A stretch of 64,000 nucleotides of DNA from Microvelia longipes. Taxonomy: Eukaryota > Arthropoda > Insecta > Hemiptera > Veliidae. The position numbers and the translations under genes are program-made. The notes beneath the pieces are model-generated. The model was not told the origin of the DNA and did no database searches. It worked only from the letters and a program-made list of their open reading frames with translations. The DNA lies in NCBI GenBank assembly GCA_018340805.1, contig JACMZG010001908.1:11967235-12031234 (forward strand), written 5' to 3'. This document shows positions 45,079-54,833 of this stretch, in pieces. Each line of letters begins with the position of its first letter. Positions within the stretch are counted from its first letter, which is position 1.

Positions 45079-45472
45079 TAGACCAAGAGCCCAGGGGTGT
45101 TTTGTTAATAAAAAGTGATTCCTGAACAAGGATCTGCAATTCTGCCGACTCGTATCGGATGGGTGTCCCAGGCAGAACGCACTTTACATGTCAAATTTAC
45201 CACCGAAGTTAATAAAAAGTGTAATGGCTGGAAACGGGTTTAATTTTTTGTAAATACCTTCCTGAACAAGGATCTGCAATTCTGCCGACTCGTATCGGAT
45301 GGGTGTCCCAGGCAGAACCTTTGACCCCTAAAGTGCGTTCTGCCTGAGACACCCATCCGATACGAGTCGGCAGAATTGCAGATCCTCGTTCAGGAAGGTA
45401 TTTACGAAAAATTGAGACCTGTTCCAGCCATTACACGTTTTATTAACAAAACACCCCTGGGCTCTTGGACTA
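45079..45472. mobile_element. Foldback element with an internal duplicated arm
   Basis: The ends TAGACCAAGAGCCCAGGGGT and CCCCTGGGCTCTTGGACTA are inverted. A roughly 60-bp block starting CCTGAACAAGGATCTGCAAT occurs in direct orientation at 45121 and 45261 and inverted at about 45330-45400. So one arm was partly duplicated. No ORF. Confidence 0.8.
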
Positions 45473-47298
45473 TAATCCTATGATAAAAAAGTTTTGATCA
45501 CCCTTTTATTTTCATTCCTTTGGTATTGCCAACCTGACAACTATCTCTTTGAAGTTACTTAATAACCATTCCATTTTCCTATAATATTACTTACATGACT
45601 ATTAATAACAAGTATAGATGTGATATTGAGGTTGTTTTTATAACTTACCTGCCATACCTTCTCCTATTTCTTGTTTCTCTTATTTTTTTTCAACCTGTAC
45701 TAAAACTACAATAATATATTAACTTTTGGACGTAATTATTGTGATTTCCAATGTATTTTTCTAAATTCATTCCTAGTCTACCATTTGTTGAGTTTGAAAA
45801 CTGACATTCCAGTAAATTTTATTTTTATGTTTTTAACTACTGTAAATACTATAATTTTCATGTAATTTCTTAACTATAATGCTAAGAAGAAAAGCTTTAT
45901 TTTTTTTTCAACTAAAAAGGATATAATTTTTGATTCACTTTTCTCGATGAAATTCGACAGTTTGTTGTGAATGAGATTGTTTCATACCTATCGATTATAC
46001 TCCATCAGTCCTAAAAATAAGGATAAAATATGGTTCTTCTCATATTCTATTATCCTTTTTGTTTTTTATGTTATAAAACATTTTATAATCATTTATGACC
46101 TATTATAAAAAAAATCTACTGATGTTAGGTTGCCAACCCTTCTTAAGACCATATAACTGTCTTTTATGATTGCATTTCTATTATGTTTACAGTCCTGTGA
46201 TCCTTCTTAATTAAAAAATTATTTAACTTTTAAAGGCTTTAAAATCGCTAGTCCAAATCAAATAAGAATGAACAGTCTCTACAAACATGATTTTTTGTAC
46301 CATGAGTTTGGTTATTTTTATTAAAAAGTATATAATAGTATTTCTTGAAATAAATTATATTTATGTACAACATTTTAATGTAGAAATATTTAGAAAGCTC
46401 CTTTTTTTGAAAATTAACTATATTATAAATAAAACTTGATGTTGTTTAATTTCTTTTATAAATTATTGTGTTCCACTTAAAAATAAAGTAGACAATATTA
46501 TATATGCCAAATTTTTTTATCTATTAATTTTAAATTTTGTTAGTATTTAAAATTAAAGTTTGTTGTGTGATTATTGTTTGTTAAAATTGTTTGTTACATA
46601 GAGAAATAAAATGTTCCTTATAATATATTTTCTTTACAGCAAAATTTTGCAATACCCTATCCCTGAAGTAAAAAGTTTGGATACCTAGTGCTAACTTTTT
46701 TAAAACCCCATCCTTCTAGTGTAAGGTTTGGGTACCTACGCCAAATTTGTTTAACACCCTATCCTTGAAGTTTAAGGTGTTGTATTCCTATGACAAATAT
46801 TTTTTATCTCCAGACAGTATATAATATTAAATTTAATGACTAGATTTATGAGAGTAAAGAATCGCTTTTCACTCCCAAGGGAGTAAAAAGTACCAGTTGC
46901 CAACTTAACATAATAATCAACAAACTGAATAATTTATAATTATTTTTATTTAAAAACTAAGATACCTATAAATAAGAAGATATGCAAGAATAAGATGTAT
47001 GAAAAAAAGAATATAACATTAACAATCATTATATGTAGAACTAGTGTAATGCTAATAATAATATAAATAAATAATTTAAAAAATAAAAACTAGTTCTTTA
47101 AAAGTAAAAAAACTAAGTTGGCTATCCTGATTTTTTAAAATCACTTTAAGATTTGCATACTCATTGTTTTTTTTTTTTCGACAAAATATCATTAAATCAA
47201 AGTTTTTTAGTTTAAAATCTTAGCTTTAACTGTTTAATCTGTCTTAAACTTTTATAATTAGATTAAAATATTACTTATAACTGCTCTAATATTTCAAT
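45473..47298. other. AT-rich spacer without recognised genes
   Basis: GTATTGCCAACCTGACAACT at 45525 matches 8153-8173, so a dispersed repeat begins here. At 46650-46800 three loosely similar stretches (ACACCCTATCCTTGAAGT and relatives) form a decayed tandem repeat. Nothing else seen. Confidence 0.4.
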
Positions 47299-47720
47299 TA
47301 TGTCGGATAATATTGTGTGCGATATTAACGAACTTTTTAACACCTCCTGACATTGCTATTGAAGCGAACTTGGTAAAAGAAAACTTGTTACCAAAGAAAT
47401 CGAAGAAGTTATGTGACAATGTTAAAAATTGGTGTCATGATCATAATATACAACATGTATGTGAAAATGCATTGCTTGTTTATTTTAATAATGAATGAAA
47501 CACAAAACAAGTCTGTGGTCGCTGTATTTAATCATCAAATCATCTTTGCTTGTGAGAGAAAATGTTAATATCAAAAGCTATGCATCACTAATAGCATTAT
47601 TAACAAGAAAAAACGAAGGTTATATTGCTAAGAAAGCGAATGTTTTTACTAAGAACCAAGTTGAAGATTTTTTACATAATTCACCTAACGACGAGTTTCT
47701 CATGATAAAGGTAAGATAAT
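47299..47720 (+). pseudogene. Crypton-like tyrosine recombinase, N-terminal remnant
   Basis: Two overlapping frames together look like the N-terminal domain of the tyrosine-recombinase-like proteins found in Crypton-type elements of insects. The first (47313-47498) has PPDIAIEANLVKENLLPKKS and HVCENALLVYFNNE; the second (47495-47719) has LWSLYLIIKSSLL, IALLTRKNEGYIAKKANVFT and VEDFLHNSPNDEFLMIKV. A frame change near 47490 and the lack of the catalytic domain make it a pseudogene, or a fragment ending at a GTAAGA splice donor (47709). The family match is from memory, so moderate. Confidence 0.5.
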
Positions 47721-48252
47721 TTTCAGATGAAAAAAGAAATGAAAAAAAACATTCTTACTTTATTTTCAATGTCGACGTCTGAGGATAAAATCTTGTATGC
47801 ACATTGGGAATAAAATGCCATTATTCTCTCGCAATAATTTCCTCCCTCGGCTTCGCCTCAGGAGTTAAACAAATAAATCCCTCGGCTTCGCCTCAGGATT
47901 TAAATCCTATGGTTCCCTCGGCTTTCGCCTCAGGAACCAACATAATGCTCAGGGAAATAATGACATTCTTTACTCCCTTGGTGCATAAATAACTATTAAA
48001 CACCCTGCCTTTACAAAGGGAGTTTTTTATATGTATAAAAAGGTTTTTATCAATGGAAAATATATTTAGGAGTATTCTTCTAAAATGAACAATTTAACTA
48101 AAATGTATAAAATCTTGTTTATTATTGCAAACAAATTACAAAGTAATATGAAATAACAAAAAACGAATTCATTTCTCCCAATCCTCCATGTAGTTACGGG
48201 TTTGTAAAGTTGGGCAGGGCTGCCTACTTCAGAAAATTAATTCTGTTGTCTA
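47721..48252. other. Spacer with three short GC hairpin repeats
   Basis: CCCTCGGCTTCGCCTCAGG occurs at about 47844 and 47880, and with one inserted base at about 47920. On the minus strand each is CCT-GA-GGCGAAGCC-GA-GGG, a hairpin. AATAAA for the ankyrin gene lies at 48116-48121 (minus). Confidence 0.7.
48116..48121 (-). terminator. Candidate polyadenylation signal of the ankyrin gene
   Basis: AATAAA on the minus strand, about 130 nt past the ankyrin stop codon. Confidence 0.4.
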
Positions 48253-50148
48253 TTACTTCCAATTAAATATTCTAGTAAATAGATGATTAGAGAAAGGTGT
48301 ATTACCATAATTATCCTTAAGAAACCTATCTGCTCCGTTAATTTCCAATATTTTAATCAACTCAAATCTTCCTTTAGCTACTGCTTTATGTAAAGCAGTT
48401 TTCCCTTCTAAGTCCTTGCTGTTAATATCCACACCTCTATCAATTAAAGTCCTAACCATATTAATATCTCCTTCGATTACGGCTTTGTGTAAGAAAGGCA
48501 CTCCTTTTTCATCTTTAATATTTGCATCAGCTCCTTTTATTAACAACTTATTTACAATTTGATCGTTGCTGTGTAAAAGTGCTGATTGGAGAGGTGATAT
48601 GTTCTGTTTATTTTTAGTATTAACATTCGCTCCTTTACTTAATAATAAATCTACTATAGCATTGTTATCTTTCTGTATCGCGACAATTAAAGGAGTATCT
48701 CCATTCTGATCTTTTACGTCTGTATTGGCACCATTGTTTAAAAGTGCTTTAATCATTTCCTTATTACCAATCATTACAGCTTTTTGCAAAAGGGTAGTAT
48801 TATCTTTATTTCTAACATTAACATCAGCTCCTTTGTTCACGAGCAAGTTTAAGATTGCAGTATTTTCTTTACTCATGGCCATACTCAACGCTGTATCACC
48901 ATTCTTATCTTTTAACTCAGTATTTGCTCCATTATTTAAAAGCACTCTGACAATATCTCCATTACCTTTCATCACAGCTTTATGCAAGGGTGTTCTATCG
49001 TCTTTATTTCTTGTATTAACATCAGCATGTTTATTTAAGAAAGTTTTAACTAAATATAAATCGTTTTTATCAACAGCCAAGTTGAGGACTGTATCATCAT
49101 TTTGATTTTTCTCTTCTAAATCAATACCTTTATTCATTAATTGATTCAAAACCCAAATTAAATTATTGTCATTTTTAATGTACGTAATAACACTAAATAA
49201 TAGTTTTTTACTCTTCTTAAAATTAACTTGTTTATTAATTATTAAATTTATTAAGGGTAAATTTTCGTGTTTGATAGCAAATAGTAATGGTGTATTGCCA
49301 TTTTTATCTTCAATGTTAACTTGAGCTCCGCAATCCAATAAGAAATTAATCATTCCCAAATCTTCTTTTAAAATCGCCTTAAAGAGTGGCGTGTAACCCG
49401 CGTTATCTTTAGCTTCTATGTCGGCTCCTAAATCTAATAAATATTTAACAGTAGATATATTTCCTCTTCCAGCAGCTATGTGTAGAGGTGTGTCACCCAA
49501 TTCGTCTCGACTTTCCAAATTAGCTCCTCTATCAATTAATAGATGAATTAGTTGTTTATCAGATTGTTTAAGAGCTTTGTAAAGAGCTGTTTCACCATTT
49601 GACCCTCTCTTATCAATATCAGCTCCACGGTTTATTAATTCTTCTATTATTTGTATACTTTTATGATTAACGGCATTAATAAGTGGCGTGTCTCCATTGC
49701 CATCTTTTATCTCTATATCAGCTCCCTTATTCAATAATTGTTTTAATACTCTTAAATTTCTAACAGTATGTATTAAAGGTATATTTTTATTATTTTTATT
49801 GTTAAGATTAGCTCCTTTACTTATCAGTAAGTTGATAATAGTGAAATAAGTTGATTCCTGTGAGACGGCTTGTTGAAGAGGTGTGTCCCCGTTGATATCT
49901 TTAAAGTCTAGAGTGGCTCCCTTCCCAAGTAAAAGCTTAATCATGTCAAAGTCGCCTTTCAGGACAGCTACAAATATAGGAGATTTGCCAAGTTGCCCTC
50001 TAATGTCGATGTCTACCCCTGTTTGGAGAAGCCAATTAACACTCAAAGTGTCTCCAGCATAGACAGCATAGTGAAGTTGTGTGTCTTGTTGTTCACCGCC
50101 TGCAAATAAATCGTTTAACTGAATACATTCAAATTTAACAGTTACCAA
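48253..50148 (-). CDS. Ankyrin-repeat protein, about 18 repeats
   Basis: An uninterrupted frame of 631 codons. From about residue 24 almost the whole chain is 33-residue ankyrin repeats with the GDTPLHxA and LLxxGAD signatures, for example GDTPLHIAAGRGNISTVKYL. Around residues 310-345 one repeat is degenerate (KKSKKLLFSVITYIKNDNNL). The last third repeats with a 66-residue double period. No other domain and no membrane segment are visible. Start: ATG at 50148 gives MVTVKFECIQLNDLFAGGEQ, but an acceptor TTTATTTGCAG lies inside this stretch (50100), so the coding exon may begin at 50099 and be spliced to an upstream exon. Ankyrin arrays bind proteins; no function can be assigned. TATCGATA, a DREF-like motif, lies at 50160-50167. 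Bacterial origin is possible because endosymbionts also carry such genes, but nothing here proves it. Confidence 0.85.
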   Translation of the reverse strand: MVTVKFECIQLNDLFAGGEQQDTQLHYAVYAGDTLSVNWLLQTGVDIDIRGQLGKSPIFVAVLKGDFDMIKLLLGKGATLDFKDINGDTPLQQAVSQESTYFTIINLLISKGANLNNKNNKNIPLIHTVRNLRVLKQLLNKGADIEIKDGNGDTPLINAVNHKSIQIIEELINRGADIDKRGSNGETALYKALKQSDKQLIHLLIDRGANLESRDELGDTPLHIAAGRGNISTVKYLLDLGADIEAKDNAGYTPLFKAILKEDLGMINFLLDCGAQVNIEDKNGNTPLLFAIKHENLPLINLIINKQVNFKKSKKLLFSVITYIKNDNNLIWVLNQLMNKGIDLEEKNQNDDTVLNLAVDKNDLYLVKTFLNKHADVNTRNKDDRTPLHKAVMKGNGDIVRVLLNNGANTELKDKNGDTALSMAMSKENTAILNLLVNKGADVNVRNKDNTTLLQKAVMIGNKEMIKALLNNGANTDVKDQNGDTPLIVAIQKDNNAIVDLLLSKGANVNTKNKQNISPLQSALLHSNDQIVNKLLIKGADANIKDEKGVPFLHKAVIEGDINMVRTLIDRGVDINSKDLEGKTALHKAVAKGRFELIKILEINGADRFLKDNYGNTPFSNHLFTRIFNWK

Positions 50149-50167
50149 TTAAATATTAATATCGATA

Positions 50168-51033
50168 ATTCGCCCACTCAGAAGACAAGATTAGATGATT
50201 AATACGAATTACCGAGAGCTTTGAATTATCATGGTTAGAAAGAAAAGTGAGAATTAAGGGAAGGGTAAAATCCGAAACCTCGGTCAATAAGAAACCGGTA
50301 AACACAATACTTTCTGTAAACCTAAGGGAGGTGAGGAAAAATATAAATACGGGCTACTCTCCTATCTTCTTTTGACATCTCAAATATCTCTGAAACTGTG
50401 TCAGCCACAGCTGTGGTTGAGATCTTATTGGACTAAGAACACTTCAAACTAGCCCTAGAATAAGGCAATTTTTTCGAGAATTTTGATATTTTTTGGACTT
50501 ACGAATATGGGGGAAACATAATCCTAGACTTCCGCATGAGTTAGACGTAACGAAACAGATTGAGACATGACATTATGTCGTGGACATCAATAATGACGAA
50601 TGTCGAAACTGTTCCCAGATTTTGCATTGCTTTTTGCTTGTTATATTTCCTAGGTGTCACTCGCACAGTTATATTGTATTGACTATAACATTTTGAAATT
50701 TTAAAGGTCTTTAAATTTTACATTTTTTACTGTATGTTGTTTATCGACAGTATTTTAGGTTATCCGGTGATTTTCTATAATTGTTTTTGTCTTTTTGGTC
50801 GTTATAGAAGGTCGAATCAACTCAAGACCAGTTTTATTTGATTCAACACCCCAAAATACATATTGGAGGACCTTTTTTCCTGGCGAAAAGTTTTAAACTT
50901 GAATTTTAACGATTTTTAAAAAAAAATCTGAATCTGCAATTTACCTTATTTTTTAAATACTCCCCCATTAAGTAATCATTTCCATTTCCTTGGATTTTGG
51001 GTGTCAATTAAGTGATATTTGTATTAGTTATTA
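50168..51033. other. Spacer upstream of the ankyrin exon
   Basis: No repeat or ORF recognised. If the spliced ankyrin model is right, this is intron sequence. Confidence 0.35.
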
Positions 51034-51442
<409 letters not shown>

Positions 51443-52500
51443 CAGTGATTAATGGGTTATTAGGCATGATATGCAAATCCAGCTCTTATAACTATAACTT
51501 AACTTAATAACTATCAACTTTAGTCAAAGCGATAAATATAGTTATGCATAATATTTAACGTTATTGGTCAATGTGATATGCACATAGTGTATATGTGTAT
51601 ATAATTACACATAGAAAATCATGTAAAAGATATTTTATATCAGGGACCCGTGAAACGGATTTTTGACCTTTTTTCGGTCTACATGGCTGCCATGCGAGCA
51701 ATTTCATTTACGAACTTTTCTAAAGGAAAGTCTCTTAAAATAGACCACAATAAGTGGCCCTAAAAGTCCATGTCAAACCGAAGCGAGGCCTTTAAGTAAG
51801 GTCTCTAAGACCTTTAGCGAGCGAAGCTAGTTCCTTTAAAAATATTAAATAAAGTGAGCCTTCATTAATTTTTTAGAGCCAAGCTAACCTTCTTTAATAA
51901 AGCGCTATTGTTAGGAAAACAATTATTTAAATTGTTTTCCTATCTTTCCTAGCCATCGAACCTGTTAGTAATTAACTGCATTTGATGTTTTCTTTTGACG
52001 AAAGTTCCTGATTCAACGCATTTCTAGTTTAATTATACTTTTTTTTAAATTAAGTTATTTTTAAGACAAAATAATAAGTAATAACTATTAAAATTTAAAT
52101 AATTTGCAGTACGGATCAATCTAACATTTCTGATTTTCCAGGGGGGGGGGAGTCAAGTTCCCGATTGACGATTGGAAGTGATTCCATGGGTGTCCGCAAC
52201 TTCCATGGGGGGGGGTGGGAAGTTGTTCTCTTTATGTTGGGCATAAGAGCTTTTTGAGCGTGACTTTATTTATTAATTATTTTATTAATAATAGGGTTAA
52301 GGAATAATTTCCATATTACAGGGTTATTAGGAAATTTAGCGGGAGTTATGCGTGACAGAGACACGCACGCAGACATCACGATGAAATCACTCAGAATGTC
52401 ATAAAAGGACCTGAAACGGATTATTATGATATGATATAGGGTGAACAAAATACTTCCTTTATACCTACGTTAGTAGGTGAGGAAAAGTAAAAATTAACGA
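51443..52500. other. Spacer with a GC-richer hairpin patch
   Basis: 51630-51850 is less AT-rich, with CCGAAGCGAGGCC and TTAGCGAGCGAAGCTAG. Two poly-G tracts occur at 52141-52150 and 52208-52214. No gene seen. Confidence 0.4.
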
Positions 52501-52830
52501 GTCGGAATCTGCAAAAAAATATCAGACTCCGGAGTCGAAATCTGAAAATAAAAAAATATCAGACTCCGGAGTCGAAATCTGCAAATAAAAAATATCAGAT
52601 TCCGCAGTCGAAATCTGCAAATAAAAATCACTCCGGAGTCCAGCGGAGAAATCTGCAAATAAAAAAATATCAGATCCGCAGTCGAAATCTGCAATAAAAA
52701 TATCAGACTCCGGAGTCGAAATCTGCAAATAAAAAATATCCGGCTCCGGAGTCGAAATCTGCATAAAAAAATATCAGACACCGGAGTCGTAATCTGCAAA
52801 TAAAAAATATCAGACTCTAGAGTCGGCAAA
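52501..52830. repeat. Minisatellite, about 36-bp unit, 8-9 copies
   Basis: The unit runs from GTCGAAATCTGCAAATAAAA to ATCAGACTCCGGA; the CTCCGGAG junction is a palindrome. Starts at about 52534, 52571 and 52607. Because the period is 12 codons, the minus strand reads as a 12-residue repeat (STPESDIFYLQI) in more than one frame. Confidence 0.9.
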
Positions 52831-52936
52831 AAAATCTCGACACTGCCTCTCTTGGAAAATTCGCTAAAAATATTATATTTTGAATATAAATAAAATAAAA
52901 ATATTATAACTGACTTAAGCAATAAAAGTAACTTAC

Positions 52937-52988
52937 GAACCAAGAATCCTTGCATTGCTATAAATACAACAATTGTCTTCGTTATCAT
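52937..52988 (-). CDS. Candidate signal-peptide exon A
   Basis: ATG at 52988, reading MITKTIVVFIAMQGFLV plus one base, then a GTAAGT donor. It has the form of a cleavable signal peptide and ends in phase 1, which fits the ankyrin acceptor at 50100. The join would give FLV-R-GEQQDTQLHY. The intron would be about 2.8 kb and contain the 36-bp minisatellite and TA runs. Confidence 0.35.
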
Positions 52989-52999
52989 TGGTGCTTAGA

Positions 53000-53568
53000 A
53001 AATAAACTTTAACACTAGTACTTGCACTTCACTTAAGAAACTCTTATCTTTGGTACTTGCACTTAAATCAATAAACTAACTCTGGTACTTGCACATTACA
53101 CAATTAACTCCGACTTTGGTGCTTCACTTTATTCAATGAAGTACCTGAATTTAGGTTTATGTACTTAACTCAATAAACTCTAACTTTGGTTTTTGCTCTT
53201 CACTCAATGAACTCTGGTACTTGCACTTAATGAAATGTGTTTAATAGTTTTTTTTAAAAAAAGAGCTAATAATAATTTTAAAATTGTAAACAATATAGCT
53301 TGACAGTGTATTTAATTACATATATTTAAAATAGTTATTTTAAACGCTGTTTAATATAGTTATCATAAACGCTGTTATTATAAAATATTTATTATAATGA
53401 AATTTATTATAGTAAAAGATAAGTATTTTGTTTATAATAATCGGAAAACAAATAAAATCTTAGATTTGAACGATCCAAGTATCATTGCACCGAGTCATAA
53501 TAAATAAAAGTTGTAATATTATTATTAAAAGAAAACAGCATTTGCAAAAAAAACTAGAGAAAACTTAC
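53000..53568. other. Spacer with a loose ACTTTGGTACTTGCAC tandem theme
   Basis: At 53010-53230 the phrase CTTGCACTT with AATAAACTCTAACTTTGGT recurs about six times with variable spacing (roughly 45 bp), a decayed tandem repeat. The rest is AT-rich. Confidence 0.5.
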
Positions 53569-53719
53569 ATACGTTTTCATTTACGTATGCTTCGTTAATA
53601 TCACTCGGACTACTTTTCCACAAGTAAAACGAGACAGTACTAGAAAGAAAAACTACATAAACGTCTCTTCGCGCTGACATTAATACTAAAAATAAAAATA
53701 TTACCCAACGTAGAAACAT
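53569..53719 (-). CDS. Candidate signal-peptide exon B
   Basis: ATG at 53719 begins MFLRWVIFLFLVLMSARRD, a signal-peptide-like start; the frame stays open to a GTAAGT donor and also ends in phase 1. It could be another first exon for the ankyrin gene or belong to an unseen gene. The frame extends further upstream (to 53782), so the start is a choice based on hydrophobicity. Confidence 0.25.
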
Positions 53720-54039
53720 AAAGAATTCGAGGAGGGGACAAAGGGTCAGGTTATTAGTAACGTGCTTGTAAATAATAGACAATCTTTAAATTAGGAAATT
53801 CCAAGTTGCTACAGATTTTCTTTCAAATATTTCAGGTTCCTAAAGTAGTTCAGGTAGTTCAACGTCTGGTTCAACTACCTGGTAAAAAAGTTGAATTTTG
53901 TACATCTTTCTTTATCAACAAACCTATAAAATCTCATTGGTTGATTCAGTTTTGTTATGAGTCATAACTTTTTCACAAACAATAGGCTCTATATACTTTT
54001 CCAAAATTCCAAGTTTTATTTTATGTCTGAATTTTTTTA

Positions 54040-54275
54040 CACAGGTTAGTATAGGAGTTTCCCTACTTGGTTTATATATTACTTTAGCTTCGGATAATCA
54101 TGACATTCTGAGGACAAGCGAAGCAAGTCCGATGTAAGGACATCCTACTTTAGTCTAAGGTCGAGCGCAGCGAGGCCGAAGTAATACCACCATAAGGTTC
54201 GGTTTATCATGAAATCCTAATAAACCGCTTCTGATAAGCTGTGAGGTACTGAGGTACCCTCTACCCGATTTTTTA
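54040..54275. repeat. Family B end fragment with two GCGAAGC/GCGCAGC hairpins
   Basis: CATTCTGAGGACAAGCGAAG with CAAGTCC at 54103-54130, then GGTCGAGCGCAGCGAGGCC at 54161, ending with GAGGTACCCTCTACCCG at about 54251. Homologous to the right ends of 40673-41480 and 43196-43925. Confidence 0.6.
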
Positions 54276-54833
54276 AGAGTAAATTATTTTAAAGACAAGG
54301 AGACTTAGTTCTAAATTTGACCGGTTGCATTATTTGTATCTAAATTATTTTTAGTCATGGATTTCCCTGCAAATTTGAAAGATAGTAGCTACCAATATAG
54401 GGAAGATTAATGAAGGACCAATAATTAGACCGGTTTCAAATCTCTGTGACTACTATGGGAATTCCGGTCCAGCCTTGAAGACGCAGGCGAGTGGGGTAGC
54501 CAAACTTCCCAGTCGCTTTGAATAACAGATTTTATCATTTATGATTTCTTTGGTTATTATTTGGATAATTAATAAGATCCTCCATAGAAAGTTTTCTAAT
54601 TTTCAGTTAAAAATTGAATCTATTTGGTTATTCAATAAAATGTAAATTTATTAAAATAATCATAGATATGATAGTTATTTTTAACGCTGTTTATATATAG
54701 TTATCATAAACGCTGTTATTATAAAAATATTTATTATAATGAGAAATTATATTATAGATAAAAGATAATTATTTTGTTTAATTAAGAATTTTTTTTTATG
54801 TTGGATTAGATTTCTGTTTATATCGTTTTAAAA

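Noticed and set aside
48725..49105. A 126-residue plus-strand frame antisense to the ankyrin gene
   Set aside because: It mirrors the repetitive ankyrin coding sequence and has no independent features.
52494..52988. A 164-residue minus-strand frame as a protein
   Set aside because: Most of it is the 36-bp minisatellite. Only the first 17 codons look meaningful, and they end at a splice donor.
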